The translations under genes and the position numbers were made by a program. The notes under the pieces are model-generated. The model saw only the letters and a program-made list of their open reading frames with translations, had not been told where the DNA came from and ran no database searches. Below, piece by piece: positions 20,509-29,054 of a DNA stretch of 64,000 nucleotides. Origin of the DNA: Exiguobacterium flavidum (GTDB lineage: Bacteria > Bacillota > Bacilli > Exiguobacteriales > Exiguobacteriaceae); assembly GCF_003344535.1 (NCBI RefSeq), contig NZ_QPKS01000001.1:232557-296556 (forward strand). Reading direction: 5' to 3'. Within the stretch, counting starts at the first letter, position 1. Each line of letters begins with the position of its first letter.

Positions 20509-21804
20509 TTAGAATGACGATTCGACGAATTCGAACTCGAAGTCGTTGATGCGGACGACGTCCCCATCGATTGCGCCTTGTCTGCGCAGCTCTTCGTCGA
20601 CGCCCATCTGACGAAGCGTCCGGGCGAAGCGCTTGATTGACTCTTCACGCATGAAGTTCGTCATCGTGAACAGTTTCTGGATCCGCTCGCCTTTGATGAC
20701 GAAGCAATCGTCCTCGTCCTTCGTGACCGTGAAGCCGACTTCCGGCGCCTCGTATCCGTAGACGACACGCGGTGTCGCAGCCTTCTCCTCGAGCTCCTCG
20801 AGTCCGAACTCAGGAGTCGCGTCGACGAGGTCCGCGATGCGGAACAGCAAGTCACGCAAACCTTGGCGGGTCGCTGCCGAGATGGCGAACACTTCGAGTT
20901 CAGGGAACTCTTCCTTGAACTTCGCGAGGTTCTCCTCGGCTTCCGGCATGTCCATCTTGTTCGCGACGACGACTTGCGGACGCTCCGTCAAACGAAGGTT
21001 GTAGTCCGCGAGCTCCTTGTTGATGATGTTGTAGTCCTCGATCGGGTCGCGTCCTTCCATGCCGCTCATGTCGATGACGTGGACGATGACTTTCGTCCGC
21101 TCGACGTGGCGCAGGAACTGGTGACCGAGACCGACGCCTTCGCTCGCGCCTTCGATCAGACCTGGAAGGTCAGCCATGACGAAGCTGCGGCTGTCTTCCG
21201 TCTCGACGACACCGATGTTCGGTGTGATCGTCGTGAAGTGGTACGCTCCGATTTTCGGACGTGCCGATGAGACGATCGAGAGCATCGTCGACTTGCCGAC
21301 GCTCGGGAAACCGACGAGACCGACATCAGCGAGCATCTTGAGTTCAAGCTTGAGATATTTCTCTTCGCCTGGCTCACCGTTCTCTGCGTGTTCAGGTGCC
21401 GGGTTGGCCGGCGTCGCGAAACGCATGTTACCGCGTCCGCCTCGTCCGCCTTTTGCGACGATCGCCTGTTGTCCATGATGGACGAGGTCGGCGACGACCG
21501 CGCCTGTGTCGTCGTCATAGACGACCGTACCAGGCGGAACCTTTACGATAAGATGTTCGGCTTTACGGCCGTGCATCCCTTTCGACATTCCGTTCTCACC
21601 TTGGATTGCCTTGAAGTGGCGCTTATAACGGAAATCCATCAACGTACGGAGTCCCTCGTCCACTTCGAGGACGACGTTCGCTCCACGACCGCCGTCACCA
21701 CCTGCCGGACCACCGTCCGGTACGTATTTCTCGCGACGGAACGCTACTTGCCCGCGTCCACCGTCTCCTGCTTTGACATAAATATTTACCTGATCGACAA
21801 ACAT
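20509..21804 (-). CDS. obg: GTPase ObgE/CgtA
   Basis: A 431-residue Obg GTPase for 50S maturation. The Gly-rich Obg domain ([21 protein letters not shown]) comes first, then the G domain with G1 [10 protein letters not shown]3 DLPGLIEGA and G4 NKMD. The C-terminal OCT domain (about residues 350-425) is present. Downstream of rpmA and the spo0B-like gene, as in B. subtilis. Confidence 0.98.
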   Translation of the reverse strand: MFVDQVNIYVKAGDGGRGQVAFRREKYVPDGGPAGGDGGRGANVVLEVDEGLRTLMDFRYKRHFKAIQGENGMSKGMHGRKAEHLIVKVPPGTVVYDDDTGAVVADLVHHGQQAIVAKGGRGGRGNMRFATPANPAPEHAENGEPGEEKYLKLELKMLADVGLVGFPSVGKSTMLSIVSSARPKIGAYHFTTITPNIGVVETEDSRSFVMADLPGLIEGASEGVGLGHQFLRHVERTKVIVHVIDMSGMEGRDPIEDYNIINKELADYNLRLTERPQVVVANKMDMPEAEENLAKFKEEFPELEVFAISAATRQGLRDLLFRIADLVDATPEFGLEELEEKAATPRVVYGYEAPEVGFTVTKDEDDCFVIKGERIQKLFTMTNFMREESIKRFARTLRQMGVDEELRRQGAIDGDVVRINDFEFEFVESSF

Positions 21805-21819
21805 GTCAGATCCCTCCTC

Positions 21820-22311
21820 TTACTCTTGCCCGGTATCTCTCTTGAGTATACCTTGAATCTCAATCACACACTCACTGCTCGTCTGTGACTCGATCTCCAT
21901 CGGCGTCACTAGATGGGTGATGCGCGACACATCTAGGTGATCCCGATAGATTTCGATGGTCACGCCCTCATGAAAGGTCAATGATACTTCTCCTTCGCCG
22001 ATCGCGATCATTTGGATCGCCGCCTCCGTGATTTCCGCGAGACGTTCGTCGATGATGCCTTCCGGTTTGCGGATGACGTCGTAATCGATCGCAAGTCCGC
22101 TCCACTCGGCCCGCATCAACAGCAGGGCCGTCTTCGGCAGGTTCATCGTCGACAGAAGGCCTTCACGTGTCGCCTGCTCCCTGTACTTCGCGGAGAGGAC
22201 GTCGATTGCCGCCTCGTCTCCGATCGCACCGTATGCGCGTACGAGCTGAAGGCGGTTCAACCACTCATGGCGAAGCGTCTTCAACAACTCAAGTACCTGC
22301 TCCTCTTCCAT
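21820..22311 (-). CDS. spo0B: Spo0B-like protein
   Basis: A 163-residue protein at the rpmA-obg locus, where Bacillus has spo0B. The alpha-hairpin start VLELLKTLRHEWLNRLQLVRAYGAIGD matches Spo0B around its phosphorylated histidine (GHSRHDWMNKLQL in B. subtilis); the histidine is kept (about residue 14). The C-terminal SSECVIEIQGI resembles the end of the ATPase-like Spo0B fold. It is shorter than B. subtilis Spo0B (192). In sporulators it passes phosphate from Spo0F to Spo0A. The start uses an ATG with GGAGG 7 bases ahead. Its role here is unknown. Confidence 0.75.
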   Translation of the reverse strand: MEEEQVLELLKTLRHEWLNRLQLVRAYGAIGDEAAIDVLSAKYREQATREGLLSTMNLPKTALLLMRAEWSGLAIDYDVIRKPEGIIDERLAEITEAAIQMIAIGEGEVSLTFHEGVTIEIYRDHLDVSRITHLVTPMEIESQTSSECVIEIQGILKRDTGQE

Positions 22312-22325
22312 AGTCACGCCTCCCT

Positions 22326-22364
22326 AAAAAAAGAGACCCTAACCCCCGAAAGTGGCTAGAGTCT
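22326..22364 (-). terminator. terminator after rpmA
   Basis: An 11-bp imperfect stem (AGACTCTAGCC with partner GGTTAGGGTCT), a 9-base loop and seven T on the minus strand. It reduces transcription into the spo0B-like gene and obg, which probably rely on readthrough. Confidence 0.85.
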
Positions 22365-22376
22365 GCTTCAACGATC

Positions 22377-22655
22377 TTATACTGGGTAAACGCTGACTTG
22401 TTTCTTGTCGCGTCCGAGACGTTCGAAACGAACGACACCAGTTGCAGTTGCGAAGAGTGTATCATCGCCACCACGTCCGACGTTCATACCTGGGTGAATC
22501 TTCGTACCGCGTTGGCGGTAGAGGATTGAACCAGCAGAAACAGTTTGACCGTCTGCACGTTTAGCGCCAAGGCGTTTAGAGTGCGAGTCACGACCGTTCT
22601 TTGTCGAACCTACCCCTTTTTTCGATGCGAAGAACTGAAGATTAAGTTTCAACAT
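22377..22655 (-). CDS. rpmA: 50S ribosomal protein L27
   Basis: A 92-residue L27 with the Bacillota-type extension [14 protein letters not shown]. In this group the first nine residues (ending LQFF) are removed by the Prp protease, exposing the N-terminus that reaches the peptidyl-transferase centre. The rest ([28 protein letters not shown]) is typical. AGGAGG lies 9 bases before the ATG. It is in one unit with rplU and prp. Confidence 0.98.
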   Translation of the reverse strand: MLKLNLQFFASKKGVGSTKNGRDSHSKRLGAKRADGQTVSAGSILYRQRGTKIHPGMNVGRGGDDTLFATATGVVRFERLGRDKKQVSVYPV

Positions 22656-22669
22656 GTGGAATCCACCTC

Positions 22670-23005
22670 CTATACTTGTTCAAGTTGGATATAATCACCG
22701 TAACTTTCGGCGATCGTCGCAAGTTGGACGAGCATCGCCTCAAGTAACAATTGGGTGCGTTCACTGACTTCCGGTGCTAAGTCGGCATACGGTTCTACGT
22801 AGAAGTAGCCACCCTCTCGTTTGTCTGCCATTTCAAGTAGAAGGACTTGACCGAGCAGTGATTCCATCGCGTTGTACGCGCCAAAAATCACTGCCGATGC
22901 GCCGGCACAGACGAGGTCTGAACCCGGTTCAGCGAATTCGGCATGCCCTGTCACTTCGACGGAGCGCACATGCGCCTCGTCACGTCTGACTTTGACACGA
23001 ATCAT
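22670..23005 (-). CDS. prp: ribosomal-processing cysteine protease Prp
   Basis: A 111-residue Prp (YsxB). The catalytic pair is visible: His in [15 protein letters not shown] and Cys in [16 protein letters not shown]. It cleaves the N-terminal extension of L27, whose gene is the next downstream and carries the expected LQFFA site. It starts three bases after the rplU stop. Confidence 0.95.
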   Translation of the reverse strand: MIRVKVRRDEAHVRSVEVTGHAEFAEPGSDLVCAGASAVIFGAYNAMESLLGQVLLLEMADKREGGYFYVEPYADLAPEVSERTQLLLEAMLVQLATIAESYGDYIQLEQV

Positions 23006-23008
23006 GGC

Positions 23009-23317
23009 TTACGCTTCGATTTTCTCGATGCGGACCTTCGTGTAAGGCTGACGGTGACCTTGTTTACGACGGTAGTTCTTTTTAGCCTTCATTTTGAAGA
23101 CAGTGATCTTTTTCGCGCGAGCGTGCTTGATGACCGTTGCTACGACCTTCGCACCTTCTACGAGTGGAGCTCCGACTTTAACGTCGTCGCCGCCTACGAT
23201 CAAGACTTCACCGAATTCTACTGTGCTGTCGACGTCTGCGTTGAGTTTTTCAACGTAGATCTCTTGGCCAGCTTCAACTTTGACTTGTTTACCACCTGTT
23301 TTGATGATTGCGTACAT
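23009..23317 (-). CDS. rplU: 50S ribosomal protein L21
   Basis: A 102-residue L21 ([18 protein letters not shown] at the start, [15 protein letters not shown] near the end). The ATG has AGGAGGT 7 bases upstream; an in-frame extension of 46 codons is rejected because it covers the leader. First gene of rplU-prp-rpmA. Confidence 0.98.
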   Translation of the reverse strand: MYAIIKTGGKQVKVEAGQEIYVEKLNADVDSTVEFGEVLIVGGDDVKVGAPLVEGAKVVATVIKHARAKKITVFKMKAKKNYRRKQGHRQPYTKVRIEKIEA

Positions 23318-23428
23318 TACGTGCACCTCCTCTTGGGAACTAAGACTCGCCATCGCGGGCAGCTTGCGCTTTAAAAACCCGGTCCGAGCGGTTGTAGTCA
23401 TTTGGGTGCTTCCAAACGAACTAACGTT
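23318..23428 (-). promoter_or_regulatory. probable L21 autoregulatory mRNA leader
   Basis: About 110 bases lie between the promoter and the rplU start. They contain CCGCTCGGACCGGGTTTTTA and AAGCTGCCCGCGATGGCGA, which resemble the conserved core of the L21 leader known in Bacilli (a hairpin followed by a GCCC/ATGGCGA segment). Such leaders let L21 repress its own operon. Recognition is by memory of the motif, not by a covariance search. Confidence 0.55.
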
Positions 23429-23432
23429 ATTC

Positions 23433-23462
23433 AGAATAACAAAGGCGAACCCCATCTGTCAA
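23433..23462 (-). promoter_or_regulatory. sigma-A promoter of rplU-prp-rpmA
   Basis: TTGACA (23457-23462) with TATTCT 18 bases downstream (or TTATTC at 17) on the minus strand. The -35 overlaps the rng stop codon. Confidence 0.7.
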
Positions 23463-24796
23463 TGACGTTGGATAAAGTTTTTGCACTCCTCCTCCGTCCC
23501 CGTAAAGAGCACGCCCGGCTCTCCTTCGATGAGGGTGACGTCGAGCGGCTGGACGTTCGAGAAGTCCTTTCGCATCAAGGACAAGGGTGCCGAAACGACA
23601 GCCGCTTCAGCATGTACCGCGGCTTCCTTCAGTGCCGGCTCAAGCAGGCGGTGGACAGCGAGACGGCTCGCGGAGCCGTTCTTCCGCGACCTCTCGAGGA
23701 GCGATTTCCCCTGACGCTGGCGCGTCAGTTCGCAGACGCCCATCCGGGTGAATCCGAACACCTCGATCTGTTTCGTCTCCCGTGCGCCCCGCTCCTTCAT
23801 CAGCTGGGTCACCCGCTTCTGACCGCCTGTCGTCCCGCGCAGGAAGTCGACGATGATCATCCCGCCGATGTTACGGAGGCGAAGCTGGCGCATGATTTCG
23901 AGCGCCGCCGCCTCGTTGATCTGGTCGAACGTCCGCTGCTGATCCTTGACTGTGAGCGTCTTCCCGCTGTTGACGTCGATCACGGTCATCGTCTCGACCT
24001 CCTCGATCAGCAGATAAGACCCTCCGTCGAGCCAGACGACGCGTTGCAACGCCTTCTCGATCGCCTGGTCGACCCGCTCCATCTCGGGGATCCTGCCTTT
24101 GCCGATGAACCGTTCGACACGAAGCCCGAGCTGCTCGAGCCGCCTCTTCTCGTCCGCGTCGCTGACGAGCGCCTCTTCGACATGCGGCAGACGCTTCGCC
24201 TCGGTGACGATCAACGGTTCATCCTGAGCCGCCTCTTCACCGCTTGCGGTTGCGGCATGTCTCGCCCGAAGCGTACCGAGTTCTTCCTTCAGCTCCTCCG
24301 CATTCGCATGAGCCGCCTCGGTCCGGTAGAGGATCCCTTCCTCGCCTTCGAGCACGAGGACGTTCGCGAGACGCTGCTGCGTCGGTAAGTCGAGCTTCCG
24401 GCTGAAGCGGACGCGCCGTCCGAACGGGAAGTAGACGACGTAGCGTCCCCCGTACGTGATGTTCTCCGTCACCTTATGCTGTTTCGGGGCTGCCCCTTCC
24501 TTCGTCACTTGGACGAGCAGGCGTTGTCCGACCTGGACGGCCTGCCCGATCGCCGGCTTTTCCGGGTACCGTTTCAGAGCCTCACGCGTCTCGCTGATCG
24601 GCAAATAGAGCGGCGTACCGTCGTCAGCCAGCAGAAATGCCGCGCCAAGCGTCGGGTGCAGCCGGTCGACCTTGGCATGGACGAGCGTACCGAGCTGGAT
24701 TTCGTCGCACATCCGTTCATGATATTCGATGAGCCTTCCGCCCTCGATGAGCGCCACCCGTTCCATCGACGCTGTCTGTTCACTGACCCACTTCAT
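23459..24796 (-). CDS. rng: ribonuclease G (RNase E/G family)
   Basis: A 445-residue Rne/Rng endoribonuclease. Near the N-terminus are RVALIEGGRLIEYHER and an S1 domain (LGTLVHAKVDRLHPTLGAAFL), then the RNase H-like and DNase I-like parts with catalytic-site motifs VIDVNSGK and GGMIIVDFL, ending in a TRMGVCELTRQR segment. No long scaffold tail, so it is G-type rather than E-type. B. subtilis lacks this family, using RNase Y and J; several other Bacilli have it. It starts 20 bases after the minD terminator and has no clear promoter, so it probably depends on readthrough. Confidence 0.92.
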   Translation of the reverse strand: MKWVSEQTASMERVALIEGGRLIEYHERMCDEIQLGTLVHAKVDRLHPTLGAAFLLADDGTPLYLPISETREALKRYPEKPAIGQAVQVGQRLLVQVTKEGAAPKQHKVTENITYGGRYVVYFPFGRRVRFSRKLDLPTQQRLANVLVLEGEEGILYRTEAAHANAEELKEELGTLRARHAATASGEEAAQDEPLIVTEAKRLPHVEEALVSDADEKRRLEQLGLRVERFIGKGRIPEMERVDQAIEKALQRVVWLDGGSYLLIEEVETMTVIDVNSGKTLTVKDQQRTFDQINEAAALEIMRQLRLRNIGGMIIVDFLRGTTGGQKRVTQLMKERGARETKQIEVFGFTRMGVCELTRQRQGKSLLERSRKNGSASRLAVHRLLEPALKEAAVHAEAAVVSAPLSLMRKDFSNVQPLDVTLIEGEPGVLFTGTEEECKNFIQRH

Positions 24797-24815
24797 TCGA
24801 CCATCTCCTCACGAC

Positions 24816-24859
24816 AAAAAAATAGACCGAAGTCGCCAAGCGCTCCCAGTCTATTTTTT
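24816..24859 (-). terminator. terminator between minD and rng
   Basis: A stem of AAAAAATAGAC with GTCTATTTTTTT, extended by imperfect pairs, followed by seven T on the minus strand. It lies only 20 bases ahead of rng. Confidence 0.85.
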
Positions 24860-24866
24860 CCCCTAC

Positions 24867-25715
24867 TTATTTCAAGCCAAGCATCTTTTTCAGTTTCAAG
24901 AAGAATCCTTTTTCCTGCTTCGACGACAAATCGAGCAGCGGCACCGATTCGCCGAGGATCCGGCGCGTGATGTTGCGGTAGCCGAGCCCGGCCCGGTTGT
25001 CCGGGTTCATCGTGACCGGCACGCCACGGTGCGAGGCCGCGATGACCTCTTCGTCGTCGACGATCAGACCGAGCAGGTCGATCGACAGGATGCGCATGAT
25101 CTCATCGATGTCGAGCATGTCGCCTGACTCCATCATGTGCGAACGGACTCGGTTGATGACGAGCTTCGGCGTGATGACACGATCCGAGCGTTCGAGCATG
25201 CCGATGATCCGGTCGGCGTCCTGGACGGCCGCCTTCTCAGGCGTCGTCACGACGATCGCCTCGTCCGCTCCGGCGATCGCGTTCATGAAGCCCTGCTCGA
25301 TGCCGGCCGGGCAATCGATCAGGACGAAGTCATAGTCGCGCTTGAGCGTGTCGATGATCTCCTTCACCTGATCCGGCGTGACCGAGGACTTGTCCTTCGA
25401 CTGCGCGGCCGGCAGAAGATACATCTCCTCGAAGCGCTTGTCGCGGACGAGCGCCTGGTGCAGCTTGCACTGGCCCGTGACGACGTCGACGATGTTGTAG
25501 ATGCTGCGGTTATCGAGTCCGAGCACGATGTCGAGGTTCCGAAGTCCGATATCCGTATCGACGAGACAGACGGAATGTCCCATGAGGGCGAGCGCCGTGC
25601 CGATGTTCGCGGTCGTCGTCGTCTTGCCGACACCGCCTTTGCCAGACGTCACGACGATGGCACGCCCGACTTTCGTCTTCGCTTCTCTATGTACCTGTTC
25701 TTTTACTTGTTCCAT
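24867..25715 (-). CDS. minD: septum site-determining ATPase MinD
   Basis: A 282-residue MinD with deviant Walker A (SGKGGVGKTT), switch motif VDTDIGLRNLD, FVLIDCPAGIE and a C-terminal amphipathic membrane helix (GFFLKLKKMLGLK). It positions MinC at membranes to block polar division. The ATG used has GAGG 9 bases upstream. Relative to B. subtilis MinD it has about 16 extra N-terminal residues rich in charge (VKEQVHREAKTK) with no later start available. It follows minC by 5 bases. Confidence 0.97.
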   Translation of the reverse strand: MEQVKEQVHREAKTKVGRAIVVTSGKGGVGKTTTTANIGTALALMGHSVCLVDTDIGLRNLDIVLGLDNRSIYNIVDVVTGQCKLHQALVRDKRFEEMYLLPAAQSKDKSSVTPDQVKEIIDTLKRDYDFVLIDCPAGIEQGFMNAIAGADEAIVVTTPEKAAVQDADRIIGMLERSDRVITPKLVINRVRSHMMESGDMLDIDEIMRILSIDLLGLIVDDEEVIAASHRGVPVTMNPDNRAGLGYRNITRRILGESVPLLDLSSKQEKGFFLKLKKMLGLK

Positions 25716-25720
25716 ATCTG

Positions 25721-26395
25721 TCACCCTCTTTCACTGTCGATCGCGAACTGATCCATCCTCGCCTGCGGGACGGTTTGCAGCCGTGAAAATTCAAGACCCG
25801 ATTCTCCCAAGAACGCACAACCCATGTCAAGAGCCTCTGCCGGCTCCTCCTCGATTTCATGATAGACGATATCACAGATCGAGAGCCATTTCGGCTGCAG
25901 GATGCTCGCCGCGATGACGGCATCCTGATAGCCGGACTTGCCGGCGTGGACCGTACCGCGTAGCGCGCCGAGGCAGTAGATGCTGCCCGTCGCCCGGACG
26001 ACCGCACCCGGATTGATGTCGCCGACGACGACGATCGATCCTTCCACGTCGAGCACCTGACCGCTTCGCGCGGTCCCGCCGAAGTAGTGGAACGTCCGGT
26101 CACCGTAGAGCGCCTTCGCCTCTTCCTTCGTGATGCAGTCACTCTCATATCCATTATACAAAAAGGAATCATGTCGAGCGACGATCGACTCGAGCGCCGT
26201 CAAGACACCTTCATCGACATACCGGCGTCCGAAGAAGAAAGTGATCGGGACGGCACGGCCGTTCTCGACAGACTTCTCTTCAAGCGTCAATTCCAAATCG
26301 TCGAGGAACTCTTCCACACTGCACCTTTCGTTGACATGCACCGCGAGACCGGTGCGATGTCCTTTCATCGTTACAAAACGCTTTCGCTCAATCAT
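25721..26395 (-). CDS. minC: septum site-determining protein MinC
   Basis: A 224-residue FtsZ inhibitor. An N-terminal FtsZ-binding domain (about 1-100, RFVTMKGHRTGLAVHVNE) is followed by the C-terminal beta-helix domain with GGTARSGQVLDVEGSIVVVGDINPGAVVRATGSIYCLGALRG, the MinD-binding surface. GAGGATGA precedes the ATG. In the mre-min cluster. Confidence 0.96.
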   Translation of the reverse strand: MIERKRFVTMKGHRTGLAVHVNERCSVEEFLDDLELTLEEKSVENGRAVPITFFFGRRYVDEGVLTALESIVARHDSFLYNGYESDCITKEEAKALYGDRTFHYFGGTARSGQVLDVEGSIVVVGDINPGAVVRATGSIYCLGALRGTVHAGKSGYQDAVIAASILQPKWLSICDIVYHEIEEEPAEALDMGCAFLGESGLEFSRLQTVPQARMDQFAIDSERG

Positions 26396-26398
26396 GAT

Positions 26399-26902
26399 TC
26401 ATCCTCTTTTCGCATCTAATGATGATTCCACCAAACGGCTCATCGGCCAGTACAGGACGAGTACGCCGATCAGTTGGGCAATCAAGCTTCCCGGAATGAT
26501 CTGTGTCGCAAGCTCAGCAAGCGTCCGTTCCACTCCGACGACCGCAGACGTGAAGAAGTAGACGTCGAGTTCGAACAGCAACGCGCTGAATGTGAAGGTG
26601 ACGGCAATCGTGAACACGTTCTCCTTCACATATTTTAGCACGAAGCTACTGAAGAGCGGAATGGCAGATAATGCAAATAAGTAAATGCCGACGATATCCG
26701 TATAGACGAGGTCGAACAGCAGTCCGAAGATCAGTCCGAAACCGAGCGCCTGCTCGATTTTCCCGTACCGTCCCAGGTACATCAGCCCGATCAGCGTCAA
26801 GTGGATCACGTACGGCGAACCGTCACCGAGCGGCATCGACAGGAGCGTCCCTTCCAGGATAAAAAGAAGGAACACGGCGAAAAACAGCTTGGCGTTATTC
26901 AC
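26399..26902 (-). CDS. mreD: rod shape-determining protein MreD
   Basis: A 167-residue polytopic membrane protein with about five TM segments, starting NNAKLFFAVFLLFILEGTL. It begins at GTG with GGAGGGG 6 bases ahead and overlaps mreC by 8 bases. Assigned from topology, size and position between mreC and minC; MreD sequences are poorly conserved. Confidence 0.9.
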   Translation of the reverse strand: MNNAKLFFAVFLLFILEGTLLSMPLGDGSPYVIHLTLIGLMYLGRYGKIEQALGFGLIFGLLFDLVYTDIVGIYLFALSAIPLFSSFVLKYVKENVFTIAVTFTFSALLFELDVYFFTSAVVGVERTLAELATQIIPGSLIAQLIGVLVLYWPMSRLVESSLDAKRG

Positions 26903-27779
26903 TAGTGTCCCCTCCCGTCACAGATTCAGCGAAAGGTTCCTTCGCTTCCCGTTCGATCACGAAGACGTGACCGAACTGATCGAAGTCCGCTGCCGGTTTG
27001 ACATATGCGATTTTCGAAGCCCCGTACTTATCCGATTCCAGTTTCTCGATCTTTCCGATGACGATCCCGCTCGGGTACTTCCCGCCGAGACCTGACGTCG
27101 TGACCGATTGACCGCGCTTCAGCTTGGCATCGTTCGGAATCTTCGTGAACTTGAGCAGCTTGCGCTCCTCGTCGAACCCTTCGATCGTCCCGAACACGCC
27201 TTTGCCCCTCGTGTCGTCCGCGACCGCAGAGACGTTGTTCGTGCGGCTCGTATCGGACAGGAGCTGTACGAGTGACGTATAGGCACTTGTCTGAATCACG
27301 CGCCCGATCAAGCCGTCAGCCGTGATCACGGCCATGTCAGCCTTGACGCCCTGTTCCTTGCCGATGTTGACCGTGACGTACCGGTGCCATTCGGATGGAT
27401 TGCGGCCGATCATCTCGGCCGGCAGTAATGTATAGTCGCGGATCGATCCGTCGAGCCCGATCATATCCTTCAACTCTTCGTTCTCACGCTTCAAGTCCCT
27501 TACCTCTACAGCTGTGTCGGCATAGTCGTTGAGACGTGATTTTAAGTACTCATTTTCCTTGTAGACATCCCGGACTTCTTTGATCGAGGTGACCGTGTCA
27601 TCGACCCAGCCTATCGGTGTCGCGAAGAGGCGCTGACCAACCCCCGCGGTATCGCGAGCGAAGCTCTGATACCAGTGGGACTGGTTGCGCCCCTGCAGCG
27701 TAACACCAATCAAAATCACCAAAAGGAGAAAACTAAGGAGTGTGATGAGCAGTTTTCGATTGTTAAGAAATCGTTTCAT
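26895..27779 (-). CDS. mreC: rod shape-determining protein MreC
   Basis: A 294-residue protein with an N-terminal TM (residues ~10-27, KLLITLLSFLLLVILIGVTL), a coiled-coil region (about 70-105: ENEYLKSRLNDYADTAVEVRDLKRENEELKDMIG) and a beta-rich outer domain (AVITADGLIGRVIQ, GIVIGKIEKLE). It links MreB filaments to the wall-synthesis enzymes. Confidence 0.97.
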   Translation of the reverse strand: MKRFLNNRKLLITLLSFLLLVILIGVTLQGRNQSHWYQSFARDTAGVGQRLFATPIGWVDDTVTSIKEVRDVYKENEYLKSRLNDYADTAVEVRDLKRENEELKDMIGLDGSIRDYTLLPAEMIGRNPSEWHRYVTVNIGKEQGVKADMAVITADGLIGRVIQTSAYTSLVQLLSDTSRTNNVSAVADDTRGKGVFGTIEGFDEERKLLKFTKIPNDAKLKRGQSVTTSGLGGKYPSGIVIGKIEKLESDKYGASKIAYVKPAADFDQFGHVFVIEREAKEPFAESVTGGDTSE

Positions 27780-27793
27780 CGCTCATCCCGTCC

Positions 27794-28828
27794 TTATCTT
27801 TTTTGTGAGATACCCGATTTCGAACGAAGCACGTTCATCATCTCGAGCGATTTCCCTGTCCCGATCGCGACGCAATCGAGCGCATTCTCTGCGACGAGCG
27901 TCAGGATGCGTGTCTCGTCCTGGATGACCGCATCGAGATTTTTCAATAGAGCGCCACCGCCAGTGAGGACGATTCCTCGGTCCATGACGTCTGCTGAAAG
28001 TTCTGGTGGCGTCTGTTCGAGCGTATGCTTGACGCCTGCGAGAATCGCGTCGACCGTGTCGCTCAGCGCGTCCGAGATCTCGGCTGAAGTGACTTCGATC
28101 TGCTTCGGAAGGCCCGTCACGAGATCACGGCCACGGATTTCCATCGTTTCGTTCTCCGCTTCTTCGTCGATGCGGGCGTAGCCGATCGTCATCTTGAGCG
28201 TCTCAGCCGTCCGTTCCCCGATCATCAGGTTGTACTTCGACTTGATGTAGCGGATGATCGACTCGTCCATCTCGTCCCCGCCGACGCGGATCGATTGACT
28301 CGTGACGATGCCGCCGAGTGAGATGACTGCTACTTCCGTCGTACCGCCGCCGATGTCGACGACCATCGAACCAGTCGGCTCAGATACCGGAAGACCGGCT
28401 CCGATCGCTGCCGCGAACGGTTCTTCGATCGTATACGCTTCACGCGCGCCGGCGAGTTTCGCCGCGTCTTCGACCGCACGCTTCTCGACCGACGTGATGC
28501 CGCTCGGTACGCAGATCATGACGTTCGTCTTCGAGGAGAACAATCCTTTTTTCTTTGATGCCTGGTCCATGAAGTATTTGATCATCGTTGCAGTCGTCTC
28601 GTAATCCGCGATGACGCCGTCTTTCATCGGGCGTCGTGCCGTGACGTTGCCGGGCGTACGCCCGATCATATTCTTCGCCGCATTACCGACGGCCTCGATT
28701 TTTCCTGTATCTGTACGGAAAGCGACGACCGACGGCTCACGCACGACGATTCCTTGCCCCTTCACATATACGAGTGTATTAGCTGTACCTAAGTCAATGC
28801 CGATTTCACGGCTAAATGATCCAAACAT
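27794..28828 (-). CDS. mreB: rod shape-determining protein MreB
   Basis: A 344-residue bacterial actin. Phosphate loops [17 protein letters not shown] and [19 protein letters not shown], and the adenosine motif [14 protein letters not shown], are intact. First gene of mreBCD-minCD, headed by a TATAAT promoter about 40 bases upstream. Confidence 0.98.
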   Translation of the reverse strand: MFGSFSREIGIDLGTANTLVYVKGQGIVVREPSVVAFRTDTGKIEAVGNAAKNMIGRTPGNVTARRPMKDGVIADYETTATMIKYFMDQASKKKGLFSSKTNVMICVPSGITSVEKRAVEDAAKLAGAREAYTIEEPFAAAIGAGLPVSEPTGSMVVDIGGGTTEVAVISLGGIVTSQSIRVGGDEMDESIIRYIKSKYNLMIGERTAETLKMTIGYARIDEEAENETMEIRGRDLVTGLPKQIEVTSAEISDALSDTVDAILAGVKHTLEQTPPELSADVMDRGIVLTGGGALLKNLDAVIQDETRILTLVAENALDCVAIGTGKSLEMMNVLRSKSGISQKR

Positions 28829-28864
28829 GTTTCATAAACCCCTCTCTGAGAATGCACTTCACTA

Positions 28865-28893
28865 ATTATAACGGAAAAGCACCTTTTGAAAAC
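28865..28893 (-). promoter_or_regulatory. promoter of mreBCD-minCD
   Basis: A perfect -10 TATAAT (28865-28870) with a weak -35 (TTTTCA at 16 bases). The rest of the 28829-29054 gap holds the grpB terminator and nothing else recognised. Confidence 0.6.
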
Positions 28894-28962
28894 CGTTAAA
28901 ACGTTACAGCTTGTTTACAGTGTTCCCCATTCGTTCAAAACAGGACGGATTTAGAAAATGCG

Positions 28963-28999
28963 AAAAAACGCCTGAAGAGGGATTTCCTCTCAGACGTTA
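28963..28999 (-). terminator. terminator after the maf-radC-grpB unit
   Basis: A 13-bp stem with one mismatch (ACGTCTGAGAGG paired with CCTCTTCAGGCGT), a 4-base loop and six T on the minus strand. Confidence 0.85.
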
Positions 29000-29054
29000 T
29001 TCTCACATACATCCTGACGTTTTCATAATGAAATCTTGCGTCAGGCTGGCGACT

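Noticed and set aside
23318-23455. N-terminal extension of L21
   Set aside because: The extra 46 codons lie in the leader between promoter and RBS and are unlike any L21; the AGGAGG-preceded ATG gives the normal protein.
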